Shown in pieces: positions 24,411 to 33,177 of a stretch of 64,000 nt of DNA (position 1 is its first letter; each line of letters begins with the position of its first letter). The stretch spans positions 4,030,001 to 4,094,000 of the forward strand of contig NZ_CP070326.1 in NCBI RefSeq assembly GCF_016917755.1, written 5' to 3'. Position numbers and translations under genes: made by a program. Origin of the DNA: Streptomyces noursei (GTDB lineage Bacteria > Actinomycetota > Actinomycetes > Streptomycetales > Streptomycetaceae). The notes beneath the pieces are model-generated. The model was given only the letters and a program-made list of their open reading frames with translations, did not search any database and was not told the origin of the DNA.

Positions 24411-24491
24411 GGTGACGGGCCGGAGGGGCAGGGGGTGTCCGGACTGCTGCGCTGTACGTCCGGACACCCCCTGCCCCGCAGGCCCGTCACC
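24411..24491. terminator. Very long bidirectional terminator hairpin
   Basis: Two 34-base arms (24411-24444 and 24458-24491) pair in two blocks: a 20-bp inner stem and an approximately 10-bp outer stem separated by a small internal loop; apical loop of 13 bases. It lies between the convergent UPF0303 and fumarylacetoacetase-family genes. Confidence 0.85.
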
Positions 24492-24493
24492 GC

Positions 24494-24602
24494 ACCCGAC
24501 AACCCCCGCGCCGCAGGCGCAGGCGAGCAACCCCCACGGCGGGAAGGCCGACAACGTGGGAAGCAGCCGGCCGCAGGCCCACGGCGGGGGAGCCGACAAC
24601 CC
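24494..24602 (-). repeat. Interspersed repeat (copy A plus a partial copy)
   Basis: On the minus strand 24560-24494 reads CCCACGTTGTCGGC, then TTCCCGCCG and a GCC-rich hairpin, ending GGGGTTGTCGGG. The same order of blocks occurs at 29194-29257. A second partial unit (ending GCCGACAAC) lies at about 24571-24602. Confidence 0.6.
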
Positions 24603-24607
24603 GCGGA

Positions 24608-25465
24608 TCAAGCCAACCGCAACGCCTGCCGCTGACGCCCCAACCCGTCGATCTCCAGCTCCACCACATCGCCCGCCCGCAGGTACGGCTTGGGCTCGGG
24701 CTGCCCCATCGCCACCCCCGCCGGGGTACCGGTGTTGATCACGTCGCCCGGGTAGAGGGTCATGAACTGGCTGACGTAGCGGACCACTTCGGCCACCGGG
24801 AAGATCTGCTCGGCGGTGGTACCGTCCTGCTTCAGCTCCCCGTTGACCCACAGCCGGATGCCCAGCGCCTGCGGGTCCGGTACCTCGTCGGCGGTCACCA
24901 GCCACGGGCCCAGCGGGTTGAACGTCTCGCAGTTCTTGCCCTTGTCCCACTGGCCGCCGCGCTCGATCTGGAAGGCCCGCTCGGACACGTCGTGCGCCAC
25001 CGCGTAGCCGGCCACGGCCGCCAGCGCCTGCTCGTCGTCCGCCAGGTAGCGGGCGGTCCGGCCGATGACGACGGCCAGCTCCACCTCCCAGTCGGTCTTC
25101 ACGCTGCCGCGCGGGATGAGGACCGTGTCGTCGGGGCCGACGACGGTGTCCGGCGCCTTCATGAAGAGGATCGGTTCCTCGGGGGTGGCGGCCCCGGTCT
25201 CCCGCGCGTGGTCGTGGTAGTTCAGCCCGATGCACACGACCTTGCCGATCCGGGCGACCGGCGGGCCGATCCGCAGACCGGCGGTGTCCCGTACGGGCAG
25301 GTCGCCGGCGGTCGCGGCGGCCCGGACGGCGGCCAGCGTGGCGTCGTCCGCGAGCAGCGCGCCGTCGATGTCCGTGACCAGGCCCGACAGGTCGCGCAGC
25401 AGGCCGGCCTCGTCGAGCAGCGCCGGGCGTTCCGCCCCCACCGGTCCGACACGCAGCAGCTTCAT
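24608..25465 (-). CDS. Fumarylacetoacetate hydrolase family protein
   Basis: 285 residues. FAH-fold core with GLNYHDHA near residue 82 and the metal-binding Glu-x-Glu in DWEVELAVVIG (about 128), followed by GGQWDKGKNCETFNPLGPW and the NTGTPAGVAMG block. Such enzymes cleave C-C bonds of, or hydrate, oxo-acids in sugar or aromatic-acid breakdown. ATG 25465 follows GGGAG at 8 bases and is preferred over an upstream start at 25573. No partner catabolic genes adjoin, so the substrate is open. Confidence 0.85.
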   Translation of the reverse strand: MKLLRVGPVGAERPALLDEAGLLRDLSGLVTDIDGALLADDATLAAVRAAATAGDLPVRDTAGLRIGPPVARIGKVVCIGLNYHDHARETGAATPEEPILFMKAPDTVVGPDDTVLIPRGSVKTDWEVELAVVIGRTARYLADDEQALAAVAGYAVAHDVSERAFQIERGGQWDKGKNCETFNPLGPWLVTADEVPDPQALGIRLWVNGELKQDGTTAEQIFPVAEVVRYVSQFMTLYPGDVINTGTPAGVAMGQPEPKPYLRAGDVVELEIDGLGRQRQALRLA

Positions 25466-25603
25466 CGTCACAACTCCCGTGGTCGAAGGGTCGGCCCGGG
25501 AGGGTCCTCCCCGGCCGGCCGATGGGGGACGGCCATCGAGCGATTTGGCCGATCCTCCAAGAACGGGGTCCACTCCGCAAGACCCCGTTCACGGACTGGA
25601 CCG

Positions 25604-26626
25604 TTACTGAGGGGTAGTAACGATCGGGTCGGTGTCGGCGTCGGCCGGACGGCGCTCGGCGTCGGCCTGCCGGGCCGATGCGCCCGCCCGCGCCGCGGTG
25701 TTGGCCCTGGCCCGCGCCGCCTTCTGCCGCGCGGCCCGGGTCCTGGGCCCGCCCCGCCGCACCGGTCGCGGGGACGGGGGCTGCGGTGCGCCGTCCACCG
25801 ACGCCGCCGGCCCCCCCGCAGGGGTCCGCTCCCCCTCCACCACCGGCCCACGGCCCTTCTCCGCCTTACGGTCCCCCGCCGGCTTCCCTTCCCCGGCCGC
25901 CTCACGGTCGGCCACCGGCTTGCGGTCGCGGTGCAGCAGGGCCCGCTCGCAGGCCGTCCAGGTCGTGGTCGTCACCATGTAGAGGCCGGCCGCCAGCGGC
26001 ACCACGGCCACGGTGAGCAGCGTGCCGAAGGACAGCAGCGGCATCAGCTTGCCCAGGGCGCCCAGGCCCGGGGTCGCGGTGCCCGCGGCGGGCGCCGGGG
26101 CCGCGGCCGCCGCCGCCCGGGCGCGCCGGTAGTTCCAGGTGGCGACCGCCGCGATCAGGGCGAACAGCGCGAGGTAGACCAGCCCCTGAGGCCCGGTCAC
26201 GCCGCCGTCGGCGAGGGCCTGCCGCCACGTCCCGCCGAGCGGCGCGCCCAGCAGTGTGTGGTTCAGCAGGGTGTCGTTCCCGCTGGTGAACAGGTGGTAC
26301 GTCACGAAGAAGACCGGGAGCTGGAGCAGGCTCGGCAGGCAGCCGGCCAGCGGCGAGGAGCCGGTCTTGGCGTAGAGGTCGCTGATCGCCTGCTGGAGCC
26401 GCTCCCGGTCGTTGCCGTACTTGCGCTGGAGGGCGGCGATCTGCGGGGCGAGGGCGGAGCGGGCCTTCTCGCCGCGGGCCGCGGCGCGGGCGAGCGGGTG
26501 CAGCGCGGCGCGGACGCCGAGGGTGAACAGGACGATGGCGGCGGCGGTGGCCGCGGCGCCGAAGAGCGGTTCGATGGCATGGGCACCGCGCGCCAGCGCG
26601 GCACCGAGGATGTCGAAAACGGACAT
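25604..26626 (-). CDS. yidC: YidC/Oxa1-family membrane protein insertase (paralog)
   Basis: 340 residues. Membrane spans lie near residues 23-45, 100-118, 150-168 and 195-220, with the family's cytoplasmic hairpin (PQIAALQRKYGNDRERLQQAISDLYAKTGSSPLAGCLP) between the first two. A long Ala/Arg/Lys-rich C-terminal tail (about 240-340) resembles ribosome-binding tails. Actinomycetes often carry two YidC proteins; the housekeeping one normally sits near rnpA and oriC, so this is probably the second. ATG 26626 follows GGAGG. Confidence 0.85.
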   Translation of the reverse strand: MSVFDILGAALARGAHAIEPLFGAAATAAAIVLFTLGVRAALHPLARAAARGEKARSALAPQIAALQRKYGNDRERLQQAISDLYAKTGSSPLAGCLPSLLQLPVFFVTYHLFTSGNDTLLNHTLLGAPLGGTWRQALADGGVTGPQGLVYLALFALIAAVATWNYRRARAAAAAAPAPAAGTATPGLGALGKLMPLLSFGTLLTVAVVPLAAGLYMVTTTTWTACERALLHRDRKPVADREAAGEGKPAGDRKAEKGRGPVVEGERTPAGGPAASVDGAPQPPSPRPVRRGGPRTRAARQKAARARANTAARAGASARQADAERRPADADTDPIVTTPQ

Positions 26627-26825
26627 GGGTGAGCCCTCCACGGGTCTCGTCGTGCCGGAATGGAGAGACGGCGTGACGAGCCGCGCGGGCACGCACCGGC
26701 GCAGCGGCAAGGCAGATCGGGTCGAGCCGCATCAGGTCACAGCTGATCGGCTCGGGTCACGTTCACGGTCGTCCCGGGCCAGTGCCGCAGAACGGTCGGA
26801 CGTCGAGGGGAGTGCGCCGGAGCGG

Positions 26826-27134
26826 CTACGCGGCCGCCGGGAGGGCGCGGCCGGGTGCTCGCGGGCGCGGACGGCCGGCGGCGTCGGGGTCGCGCTGTGG
26901 CAGGAAGGCCGTACGGCGCTCGCGGTCGCGGATGGCCGTGCGTATCCGGCCCGGTGGGACCGGGCGGGCGGCGACGGCCAGGGCGAGCGCGCTGCACAAC
27001 AGCAGCAGCACCGCTGCGGTGGTCGCGGCGGCGGCCAGCGACGTCGTCAGACCGCTCTGTTCGAGCAGGAGCTCGGCGAGCAGGAAGAACAGTGCGCTGG
27101 TGTAGAGCCGCCAGGCATCGATGATGCGGTACAT
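26826..27134 (-). CDS. DUF6412-like small membrane protein
   Basis: 102 residues with two membrane spans (about 10-28 and 34-56) and a basic C-terminal tail. It resembles the DUF6412 proteins found beside yidC paralogs in Streptomyces. ATG 27134 follows GGAGGGGGA. It lies 200 bp upstream of yidC on the same strand, which suggests a linked role in membrane-protein insertion; that is inference. Confidence 0.6.
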   Translation of the reverse strand: MYRIIDAWRLYTSALFFLLAELLLEQSGLTTSLAAAATTAAVLLLLCSALALAVAARPVPPGRIRTAIRDRERRTAFLPQRDPDAAGRPRPRAPGRALPAAA

Positions 27135-27389
27135 CCGGCGTCCCCCTCCCGCGCTCCCCCGCGCGTCGCTCTCGGTGCTCCCGGTCGTCGGTCCGACCGT
27201 CCGTTCCAGGGTAACCGCACCCCCGAGCCGCTGCGACAGCCAGTTCGAGAATTCACCCCTGCCGGTGAACGGTACGCCGTCGGCAACCGGGGGCGCACCA
27301 ACGGTCGGTGACTGCCCACGAGGCCGGCCGCCGCGGCACACCACCACGACGACCGGCCCGCAACGCGTGCCCGCCTCCGGGGGCCGCCC

Positions 27390-28898
27390 TCAGTCGCGGC
27401 CGGACACGGCGGCCCCGGCCCGGGGGAACTCGTCCTCCAGCGCCAGGACTTCGGTGTCCGGCCGGTCGTCGCCGCGCTCCCGCGGGCCGAGCCAGGTCAC
27501 CGCCAGGGCCACCGCCACATTCACCGCGAGCCCGACGATCCCGGCGTTCACCCCCCACACCGGGTCGTGGCCGCCGAAGACCAGGACGCACACCAGGGTG
27601 AAGCCCGCCACCAGGCCGCTCACCGCCGCATACATCGTCAACCGCCGCCACACCAGCCCCAACAGCAGCATCGGCACCAGCTGCGCCATGCCCTCGTACG
27701 AGATCAGGGAGAGCCGGACGAGGGTGTTGGGCGCGACATAGGTGAGCACCAGGGCGAGCGCCCCGGCGACCACCACGACCACCTGTGACCAGAGCTTCTG
27801 ACGGGACGTCAGCCGAGGCACCGCGCCCAGTACGCTGCGCCCCCACATCGTGCCGATGACCAGCATGAACACCGCCATCGGCACGATCGAGGAGAGCGCC
27901 GCGGCCACCCCGATCACCCCCACCGCCCAGGCCGGCAGGGAGTCCACGACCAGTTTGAACAGCGCCAGGTTGGACCTGGCGCCGGTCAGCCCCGGGACGA
28001 CGAACAGCGCCGCCAGCCCCAGCAGCATCGGCACGAACAGCAGCACGTTGTAGAACGGCAGGTACATGGCGTTGCGGCGGAGCACGTCGGCGTTGCGGGC
28101 GCCCAGATAGCCGGCCACGGTCGTCGGGAAGATCACCACGGTCAGGGAGTTGATCAGGGTGGTGGTGAGGAACCACGACTGGCCCAGGCCGCCGGAGGCG
28201 TGGCCGGGGAAGGTCAGCCACTGCGGCTTCTCGGCGACGATCCGGTCCAGGAACGGGCCGTAGCCGCCGAAGTAGTGCAGCGGGACGTAGAGCGCGAGAA
28301 ACCCGAGCGTGGCGATGACCAGCACGTCCTTGAGGACCGACACCCAGGCGCTGCCGCGCAGTCCGCTGACGACCACGAAGCCGGTGGTCACCGCGAAGCC
28401 GATGAAATAGGCCCAGTTGAGGCTGATCGTGCCGTAGGAGATGGTCGAGACGACCACGCCCATGCCGGTGATCTGGAGCTGGATGTAGGGCAGCAGACAG
28501 ACGGTGGCGAGGACGGCGACGGCGGCGCCGAGCCACGGCCGGCGGTAGCGGTGGGCGACGATGTCGGTGATGCCGACCAGGCCGTGCCGGCGGGCGTAGG
28601 CCCACAGCATCGGGCCGACGACGTAACCGATGGCGTAGCCGCAGGACATGTAGGCCAGGACGTAGAGCACGGGGGCGCCGAAGTTGTAGCCCCAGCCGGC
28701 CGCGCCGAGGTAGCTGAAGCTGGTGTAGCTCTCGCCGGCCATCAGCACCCAGATGAAGACGGTGCCCAGGCTGCGGCCGCCCACCGACCACTCGGTGAGG
28801 CCGCCGCCGGATCCCCGGCCGCGGACCGCGAGCAGTCCCAGGACGACGGTCAGCACCATGAACGCGGCGAAGATCGCGGTGGCGACGGTGGCGTTCAC
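27390..28898 (-). CDS. Solute:sodium symporter family transporter
   Basis: 502 residues with about 13 membrane spans. SSS-family features include SVGGRSLGTVFIWVLMAGESYTSFSYLG near residue 40 and GLRGSAWVSVLKDVL. With the DUF3311 partner upstream it resembles actinobacterial monocarboxylate (acetate, pyruvate, propionate) uptake systems. GTG 28898 overlaps the DUF3311 stop, so the two are coupled. Substrate not provable from sequence. Confidence 0.85.
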   Translation of the reverse strand: MNATVATAIFAAFMVLTVVLGLLAVRGRGSGGGLTEWSVGGRSLGTVFIWVLMAGESYTSFSYLGAAGWGYNFGAPVLYVLAYMSCGYAIGYVVGPMLWAYARRHGLVGITDIVAHRYRRPWLGAAVAVLATVCLLPYIQLQITGMGVVVSTISYGTISLNWAYFIGFAVTTGFVVVSGLRGSAWVSVLKDVLVIATLGFLALYVPLHYFGGYGPFLDRIVAEKPQWLTFPGHASGGLGQSWFLTTTLINSLTVVIFPTTVAGYLGARNADVLRRNAMYLPFYNVLLFVPMLLGLAALFVVPGLTGARSNLALFKLVVDSLPAWAVGVIGVAAALSSIVPMAVFMLVIGTMWGRSVLGAVPRLTSRQKLWSQVVVVVAGALALVLTYVAPNTLVRLSLISYEGMAQLVPMLLLGLVWRRLTMYAAVSGLVAGFTLVCVLVFGGHDPVWGVNAGIVGLAVNVAVALAVTWLGPRERGDDRPDTEVLALEDEFPRAGAAVSGRD

Positions 28899-29158
28899 GC
28901 GCGCCCCCCGGTCAGCCCGTCGTCCCGGCCGCGGCCCCGCTTGTGGTCGCCGCGGCGTGCCAGCCACACCGACACCGGGGTCAGCAGGGTGGCGAGCATC
29001 ATCCAGAAGAAGAGGAACGGCAGGCCGAGGACGGTCGGGGTGACCCGGTTGACGAGCGGCAGCACCACCAGGAACAGCACATACGGCAGCAGCAGCCAGA
29101 GCAGCGCGGGGCGCTTTCGGGTTCCCGGGGGCGGGCCGCCGGGGGACTGGTTTCGCAC
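28895..29158 (-). CDS. DUF3311 small membrane protein, partner of the symporter
   Basis: 87 residues with two spans (LLWLLLPYVLFLVVLPLV and LPFLFFWMMLATLLTPVSV) and a basic tail. DUF3311 proteins are almost always encoded next to an SSS symporter and are thought to be an accessory subunit. GTG 29158 is the likely start. Overlap with the symporter is 4 bp. Confidence 0.8.
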   Translation of the reverse strand: MRNQSPGGPPPGTRKRPALLWLLLPYVLFLVVLPLVNRVTPTVLGLPFLFFWMMLATLLTPVSVWLARRGDHKRGRGRDDGLTGGRA

Positions 29159-29193
29159 GTGGGAAGAGCCTATCCGCTGCGCTGGGCCGGCAT

Positions 29194-29257
29194 CCCACGT
29201 TGTCGGCTTTCCGCCGGGGCCGCTGTTCTCCGCCTTCGGCGGAGGGGTTCGTCGGGC
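29194..29257 (+). repeat. Interspersed repeat (copy B)
   Basis: Begins CCCACGTTGTCGGC, then a TTCCGCCG block, a CTCCGCCTTCGGCGGAG hairpin (29228-29244) and GTCGGG. It has the same block order as the repeat at 24494-24560 in the opposite orientation, and lies between the DUF445 and DUF3311 genes. Confidence 0.6.
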
Positions 29258-29331
29258 CGGGGACGCCTGGTGGGTGGTGGGGGCCGGGGGGGGCGGTCCC
29301 GCCCGGTGGGGATGAGAGCCGGGGATGCGCC

Positions 29332-30678
29332 CTAGCCGCCCAGTACCTGGGACACCGTGTAGATGCACAGCCCCGCGAGGGCGCCCACGACCGTGCCGTT
29401 GATGCGGATGAACTGCAGGTCGCGGCCGATGTGCGCCTCGATCTTCCGGGAGGTGTGCTCGGCGTCCCAGCTCGCGACGGTTTCGGTGATCAGGGCGGTG
29501 ATCTCGCTCCGGTACGTCGTCACCACGTAGACGGCGGCGCCCTCCAGCCAGCCGTCGACCTTGTCGCGCAGCCGCCCGTCGGCGGCCAGCCGGCCGCCCA
29601 GGGACAGCAGCGCCGCGCGCACCCGCAGCCGCAGTTCGCTGCGCTCGTCCTCGGCGGCGGCCACGATCATCGCGCGGACCGCGCCCCAGGCGGAGGCGAT
29701 CAGGTCCTGCACCTCGCCGCGGCCCAGCACCTCGGACTTGAGCCGTTCGACCTTCTCCCGGGTGCCCGGGTCGGACCGCAGGTCGGCGGCGAAGTCGGTC
29801 AGGAAGCGGTCCACCGCGCCGCGCGCCGGGTGCTCGGGCATGTCCCGCATCTCGGTGACGAAGCGGAGGAGCTCCTTGTAGACCCGGTCGCCCACCTTCC
29901 GGTCGACGAACCGGGGGGTCCATCCGGGGGCGCCGCCGGAGACCGCGGCGACCACCGAATCCCCGTGGTCGACCAGCCAGTCGTGGGCGCGGGCGCAGAC
30001 CAGATCGACCACCCGGGTGTGGCCGCCCTCGGCGACGATCTTCTCCAGCAGGGAGCCGATGCCGGGCGCGATCTCCTGGGCGTCGGCGCGCCGGGTGATG
30101 GCCTCGCCGACCACCGCCTGGACGTCGGAGTCGCGCAGCACCGTCAGCGCGCCGCGCAGCGCGGTGGACAGCTCGGCGGTGACTCGGTCGGCGTTCCGCG
30201 GCTCGGCGAGCCAGTGGCCGAGCCGGGCGGCGATGCCGACCGACCGCAGCCGGCGGCGGATCACCTCGCCGGAGAGGAAGTTCTCCCCCACGAAGTCGCC
30301 CAGGCTCCGCCCGAGTTGGTCCTTCTTGGTGGGGATGATCGCGGTGTGCGGGATCGGCAGACCCATCGGCCGCTTGAACAGCGCGGTGACCGCGAACCAG
30401 TCGGCCAGCGCGCCGACCATGCCGGCCTCGGCAGCCGCCGCCACGAAGCCGGTCCAGCCACCCGCGCCCGCCGCGCCGGCCCACTTCGCCAGGGCGTACA
30501 CCGCGGCGACGGCCAGCAGCAGGCCGGTCGCCAGGGCCTTCATCCGGCGGACGCCCTGCCGCTTCTCCTCGTCGGCGGCGCTGTAGCGGAAGCCGCCGGG
30601 CGCCGGCCGGCCGCCCGGCGCGGGCACCGGCCGCGCGGCCCGCGTCCCCTCGCTCCCCTCCGTATGGGTGCGTTCCAT
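29332..30678 (-). CDS. DUF445 family membrane protein
   Basis: 448 residues. After a 45-residue polar start there is a membrane span (LATGLLLAVAAVYALAKW), the DUF445 core beginning GMVGALADWFAVTALFKRP, a long helical region, and a final membrane span (GTVVGALAGLCIYTVSQVL). YjiN-type proteins are membrane-anchored with unknown function. ATG 30678 is used; in-frame GTGs lie just upstream. Confidence 0.8.
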   Translation of the reverse strand: MERTHTEGSEGTRAARPVPAPGGRPAPGGFRYSAADEEKRQGVRRMKALATGLLLAVAAVYALAKWAGAAGAGGWTGFVAAAAEAGMVGALADWFAVTALFKRPMGLPIPHTAIIPTKKDQLGRSLGDFVGENFLSGEVIRRRLRSVGIAARLGHWLAEPRNADRVTAELSTALRGALTVLRDSDVQAVVGEAITRRADAQEIAPGIGSLLEKIVAEGGHTRVVDLVCARAHDWLVDHGDSVVAAVSGGAPGWTPRFVDRKVGDRVYKELLRFVTEMRDMPEHPARGAVDRFLTDFAADLRSDPGTREKVERLKSEVLGRGEVQDLIASAWGAVRAMIVAAAEDERSELRLRVRAALLSLGGRLAADGRLRDKVDGWLEGAAVYVVTTYRSEITALITETVASWDAEHTSRKIEAHIGRDLQFIRINGTVVGALAGLCIYTVSQVLGG

Positions 30679-31002
30679 CCGTTCCACCACTCCCACCGTC
30701 TCCCCCGTCCTGCGTACGCCGTCGGGTCCGCGGCGCCCGTGCCGTCGAGTTCCGTCCATACCCGGCCGTACGCCCGTATGTGTCCCACAGTGCCCTACTC
30801 CCGGAACCCGGCACGAGTTCCCCGCGCCCGGGACACCCGGTGCGGAGCAGGGCACCGGGCGGCCTCCGGGGGGTACGTGGGATCATTGACCACCGGCCGG
30901 AACGCGACGGCGCCGCTGTTCACCGGGCGTCCTCGGCCCGCCGCCCGCCCCCAGTCCGCCCGGAGCGTGCAGCTCCGCCAGCCCCCAGGAGACGCCTGCG
31001 GC
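30679..31002. other. Divergent promoter region (DUF445 / SGNH hydrolase)
   Basis: 324 bases between two divergent starts; no gene seen. The plus side ends with AGGAGACG about 9 bases before ATG 31003. I see no clear repeat or operator. Confidence 0.5.
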
Positions 31003-32313
31003 ATGACCAGACGTGTGGGTTACACCCTGCTCGCCGGCCTGGTGGCAGTGGTGGTGCTGATCTCGGCGGCGATATTCGTCGGCTTCGACGGCACCCCCGG
31101 CACCCGGGGCGGCGCCCCGCGCGAGCCGCAGACCTCGGCCGCACCGGCGGTTTCCGGCCAGTGGGTCGGCACCTGGTCGGCGGCCGTGGCCGCGGCCGAG
31201 CCCGGCACCCAGGACGGCTACGCGCAGATGTCGATCAGGAACGTCGTCCACACCAGCGTCGGTGGGTCCAGTGCCCGGATCCGGCTGTCCAACCTCTACG
31301 GCACCCGCCCGCTGCCGTTCAGCCATGCCTCGCTCGCCCTGTCGGCCGGCAGCGGCGGCCCGATGGCGACGGCCGGGAGCATGCGCCGGCTCACCTTCGA
31401 GGGCAAGCCGTCGGTGACCATCCCGGTCGGCGGCGAGATCACCAGCGACCCGGTCCGCCTGGCCGTGCCCGGCAACGCCGACCTGCTGGTCACCATGTAC
31501 TCCCCGGCCCCCTCGGGACCGGCGACCTACCACCCCTACGCCCGCCAGACGTCCTATCTGGCGCGCGGCGACCGCACCGAGGACGCCGCCGGCACCGCCT
31601 ACACCGAGCAGAGCCCCTACTGGCGCTATCTGACCGGCGTGGACGTGCTGAGCACCCGGGCGCGCGGCGCGGTGGTGGCGGTCGGCGACTCGATCACCGA
31701 CGGCATCACCTCCACCCCGGGCGCCAACCACCGCTGGACCGACTTCCTCGCCGCCCGGCTGCGCGACGAGCCGGGCGCCCCCCGCTACGGCGTCCTCAAC
31801 ACCGGCATCAGCGGCAACCGCCTGCTCACCGACAGCAACCGCCTCTCCCCCACCAACGGTCCGAGCCTGCTCTCCCGTCTGGACCGCGATGTGCTGTCCC
31901 GTACGGGGGTGCGGGCGGTGGTGGTCGAGATCGGCATCAACGACCTGTTCAAGACCCCGCGCCAGCTCGACCCGGAGAAGGTCGTCGCGGGCATGCGGGA
32001 GGTGGTGCAGCGGGCGCACGCCCGCGGGCTGCGGGTCACCGGCAGCACCCTCACCCCGTTCGGTGGGCACCGCGGGTACTCCCACCAGCTCAACGCGGTA
32101 CGCGAACGGGTCAACCACCTGATCCGCTCCGGCGGCGTCTACGACGAGGTCGTCGACTTCGACCGGGCGCTGCGCGACCCGGCGCACCCGCTGCGGCTGC
32201 TGCCGGCGTACGACTCGGGCGACCATCTGCACCCCAGCGACGCCGGTTACCGCGCGATGGCCGACGCGGTGGACGTCGACCAGCTCCAGCAGGCCGCGCC
32301 CGCCGCGCTCTGA
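31003..32313 (+). CDS. Secreted SGNH/GDSL-family hydrolase
   Basis: 436 residues. An N-terminal hydrophobic signal or anchor (about 8-28) is followed by a beta-rich domain (about 50-215) and an SGNH esterase/lipase domain. Block I GDSITDG holds Ser230, block II is GISGNRLL, block III GINDL, block V DHLHPSDAGY with His410. The catalytic Ser-His-Asp set is complete. Substrates of this group are esters or acyl groups on polysaccharide. It acts outside the membrane. Confidence 0.88.
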   Translation: MTRRVGYTLLAGLVAVVVLISAAIFVGFDGTPGTRGGAPREPQTSAAPAVSGQWVGTWSAAVAAAEPGTQDGYAQMSIRNVVHTSVGGSSARIRLSNLYGTRPLPFSHASLALSAGSGGPMATAGSMRRLTFEGKPSVTIPVGGEITSDPVRLAVPGNADLLVTMYSPAPSGPATYHPYARQTSYLARGDRTEDAAGTAYTEQSPYWRYLTGVDVLSTRARGAVVAVGDSITDGITSTPGANHRWTDFLAARLRDEPGAPRYGVLNTGISGNRLLTDSNRLSPTNGPSLLSRLDRDVLSRTGVRAVVVEIGINDLFKTPRQLDPEKVVAGMREVVQRAHARGLRVTGSTLTPFGGHRGYSHQLNAVRERVNHLIRSGGVYDEVVDFDRALRDPAHPLRLLPAYDSGDHLHPSDAGYRAMADAVDVDQLQQAAPAAL

Positions 32314-32438
32314 CCATCACGGACCGGCCGGCCGAACGGGCGGAAGGCGGAGGGCGGAGGGCGGACAGGCCCGATGGACCCGGTGGACCCGGTACCCCCG
32401 GATCGGTGCGGTGCCGTGCCGTGCCGTGCGGAAACAGG

Positions 32439-33149
32439 TCAGTCCAGTTCCCGGCGCCCCCGGCGCTCCCCCTTCAGCCGCCGCCGCTCCTCCTTGCGCT
32501 CGGCCTTCAGGCGCCGTTCCTCGTCCTTGGGCAGCTTGCGCTCCACCCCGACGCCGCCCATCAGGGCCACCCCCGAGACGATCACCCGGGGCGCCCCGGG
32601 GTGACCCGGGATCCCGTCCTCCTCGGAGTCGAAGCCGCCCATGATGCCCAGGCCGCGCATCTCGACCTCGACGCCCGGCGGCACGATGACATTGACCCCG
32701 CCCATCACCGCAAAGACGTCGATATGGACCTCCGACCCGGCGAAGTCGGCCTCGCGCAGATCGAGTTCGCCGCCGCCCATCAGGCACAGCGCGGTAAACC
32801 GGCGCCCGATCGTCCACCGGCCCTTGCGCTCGAAGCCGCCCATGACCGCGATGCCCGTCGTGGAGCCCTTGGCGTCCTCGCGGATCCGCTCGGACCAGAC
32901 CGTCACCGCTCCGCCGGACGCCGGGTCCTTGCGGAGCGACAGCGGCTGCGCGGGCTGTGCGGCCACCGGCAGGTCGGCCGTGATCTTCTCCAGTTCCCCG
33001 TACGTACGGGCCTGGTGGGTGGCGTCGAACCGCTCGTCGAACTCCGCCATGTCCAGCCGGCCCTCGGCGAGGGCGTCCCGCAGGATCTCGACTACCCGGT
33101 CGCGGTCGGCGTCGGAAGCACGAAGCTGAGGGAGCCGTTCGTCAGTCAT
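32439..33149 (-). CDS. DUF1707 protein with LiaF-like C-terminal domain
   Basis: 236 residues. The N-terminal DUF1707 (about 8-60: LRASDADRDRVVEILRDALAEGRLDMAEFDERF) is an actinobacterial SHOCT-like module. A C-terminal beta-helix-like region with repeated GI-x-VMGG, CLMGGGELDL and FAVMGGVNVIVP strands resembles LiaF cell-wall-stress proteins. The last 30 residues are highly charged (KEERRRLKGERRGRR). No membrane span, so cytoplasmic or membrane-peripheral. Confidence 0.8.
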   Translation of the reverse strand: MTDERLPQLRASDADRDRVVEILRDALAEGRLDMAEFDERFDATHQARTYGELEKITADLPVAAQPAQPLSLRKDPASGGAVTVWSERIREDAKGSTTGIAVMGGFERKGRWTIGRRFTALCLMGGGELDLREADFAGSEVHIDVFAVMGGVNVIVPPGVEVEMRGLGIMGGFDSEEDGIPGHPGAPRVIVSGVALMGGVGVERKLPKDEERRLKAERKEERRRLKGERRGRRELD

Positions 33150-33177
33150 ACGGACAGATTAGGGCCTGTCCGGTGGA

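Noticed and set aside
29200..31002. Long N-terminal extension of the SGNH hydrolase frame
   Set aside because: It overlaps the well-supported minus-strand DUF445 gene; the signal peptide and ribosome site fix the start at 31003.
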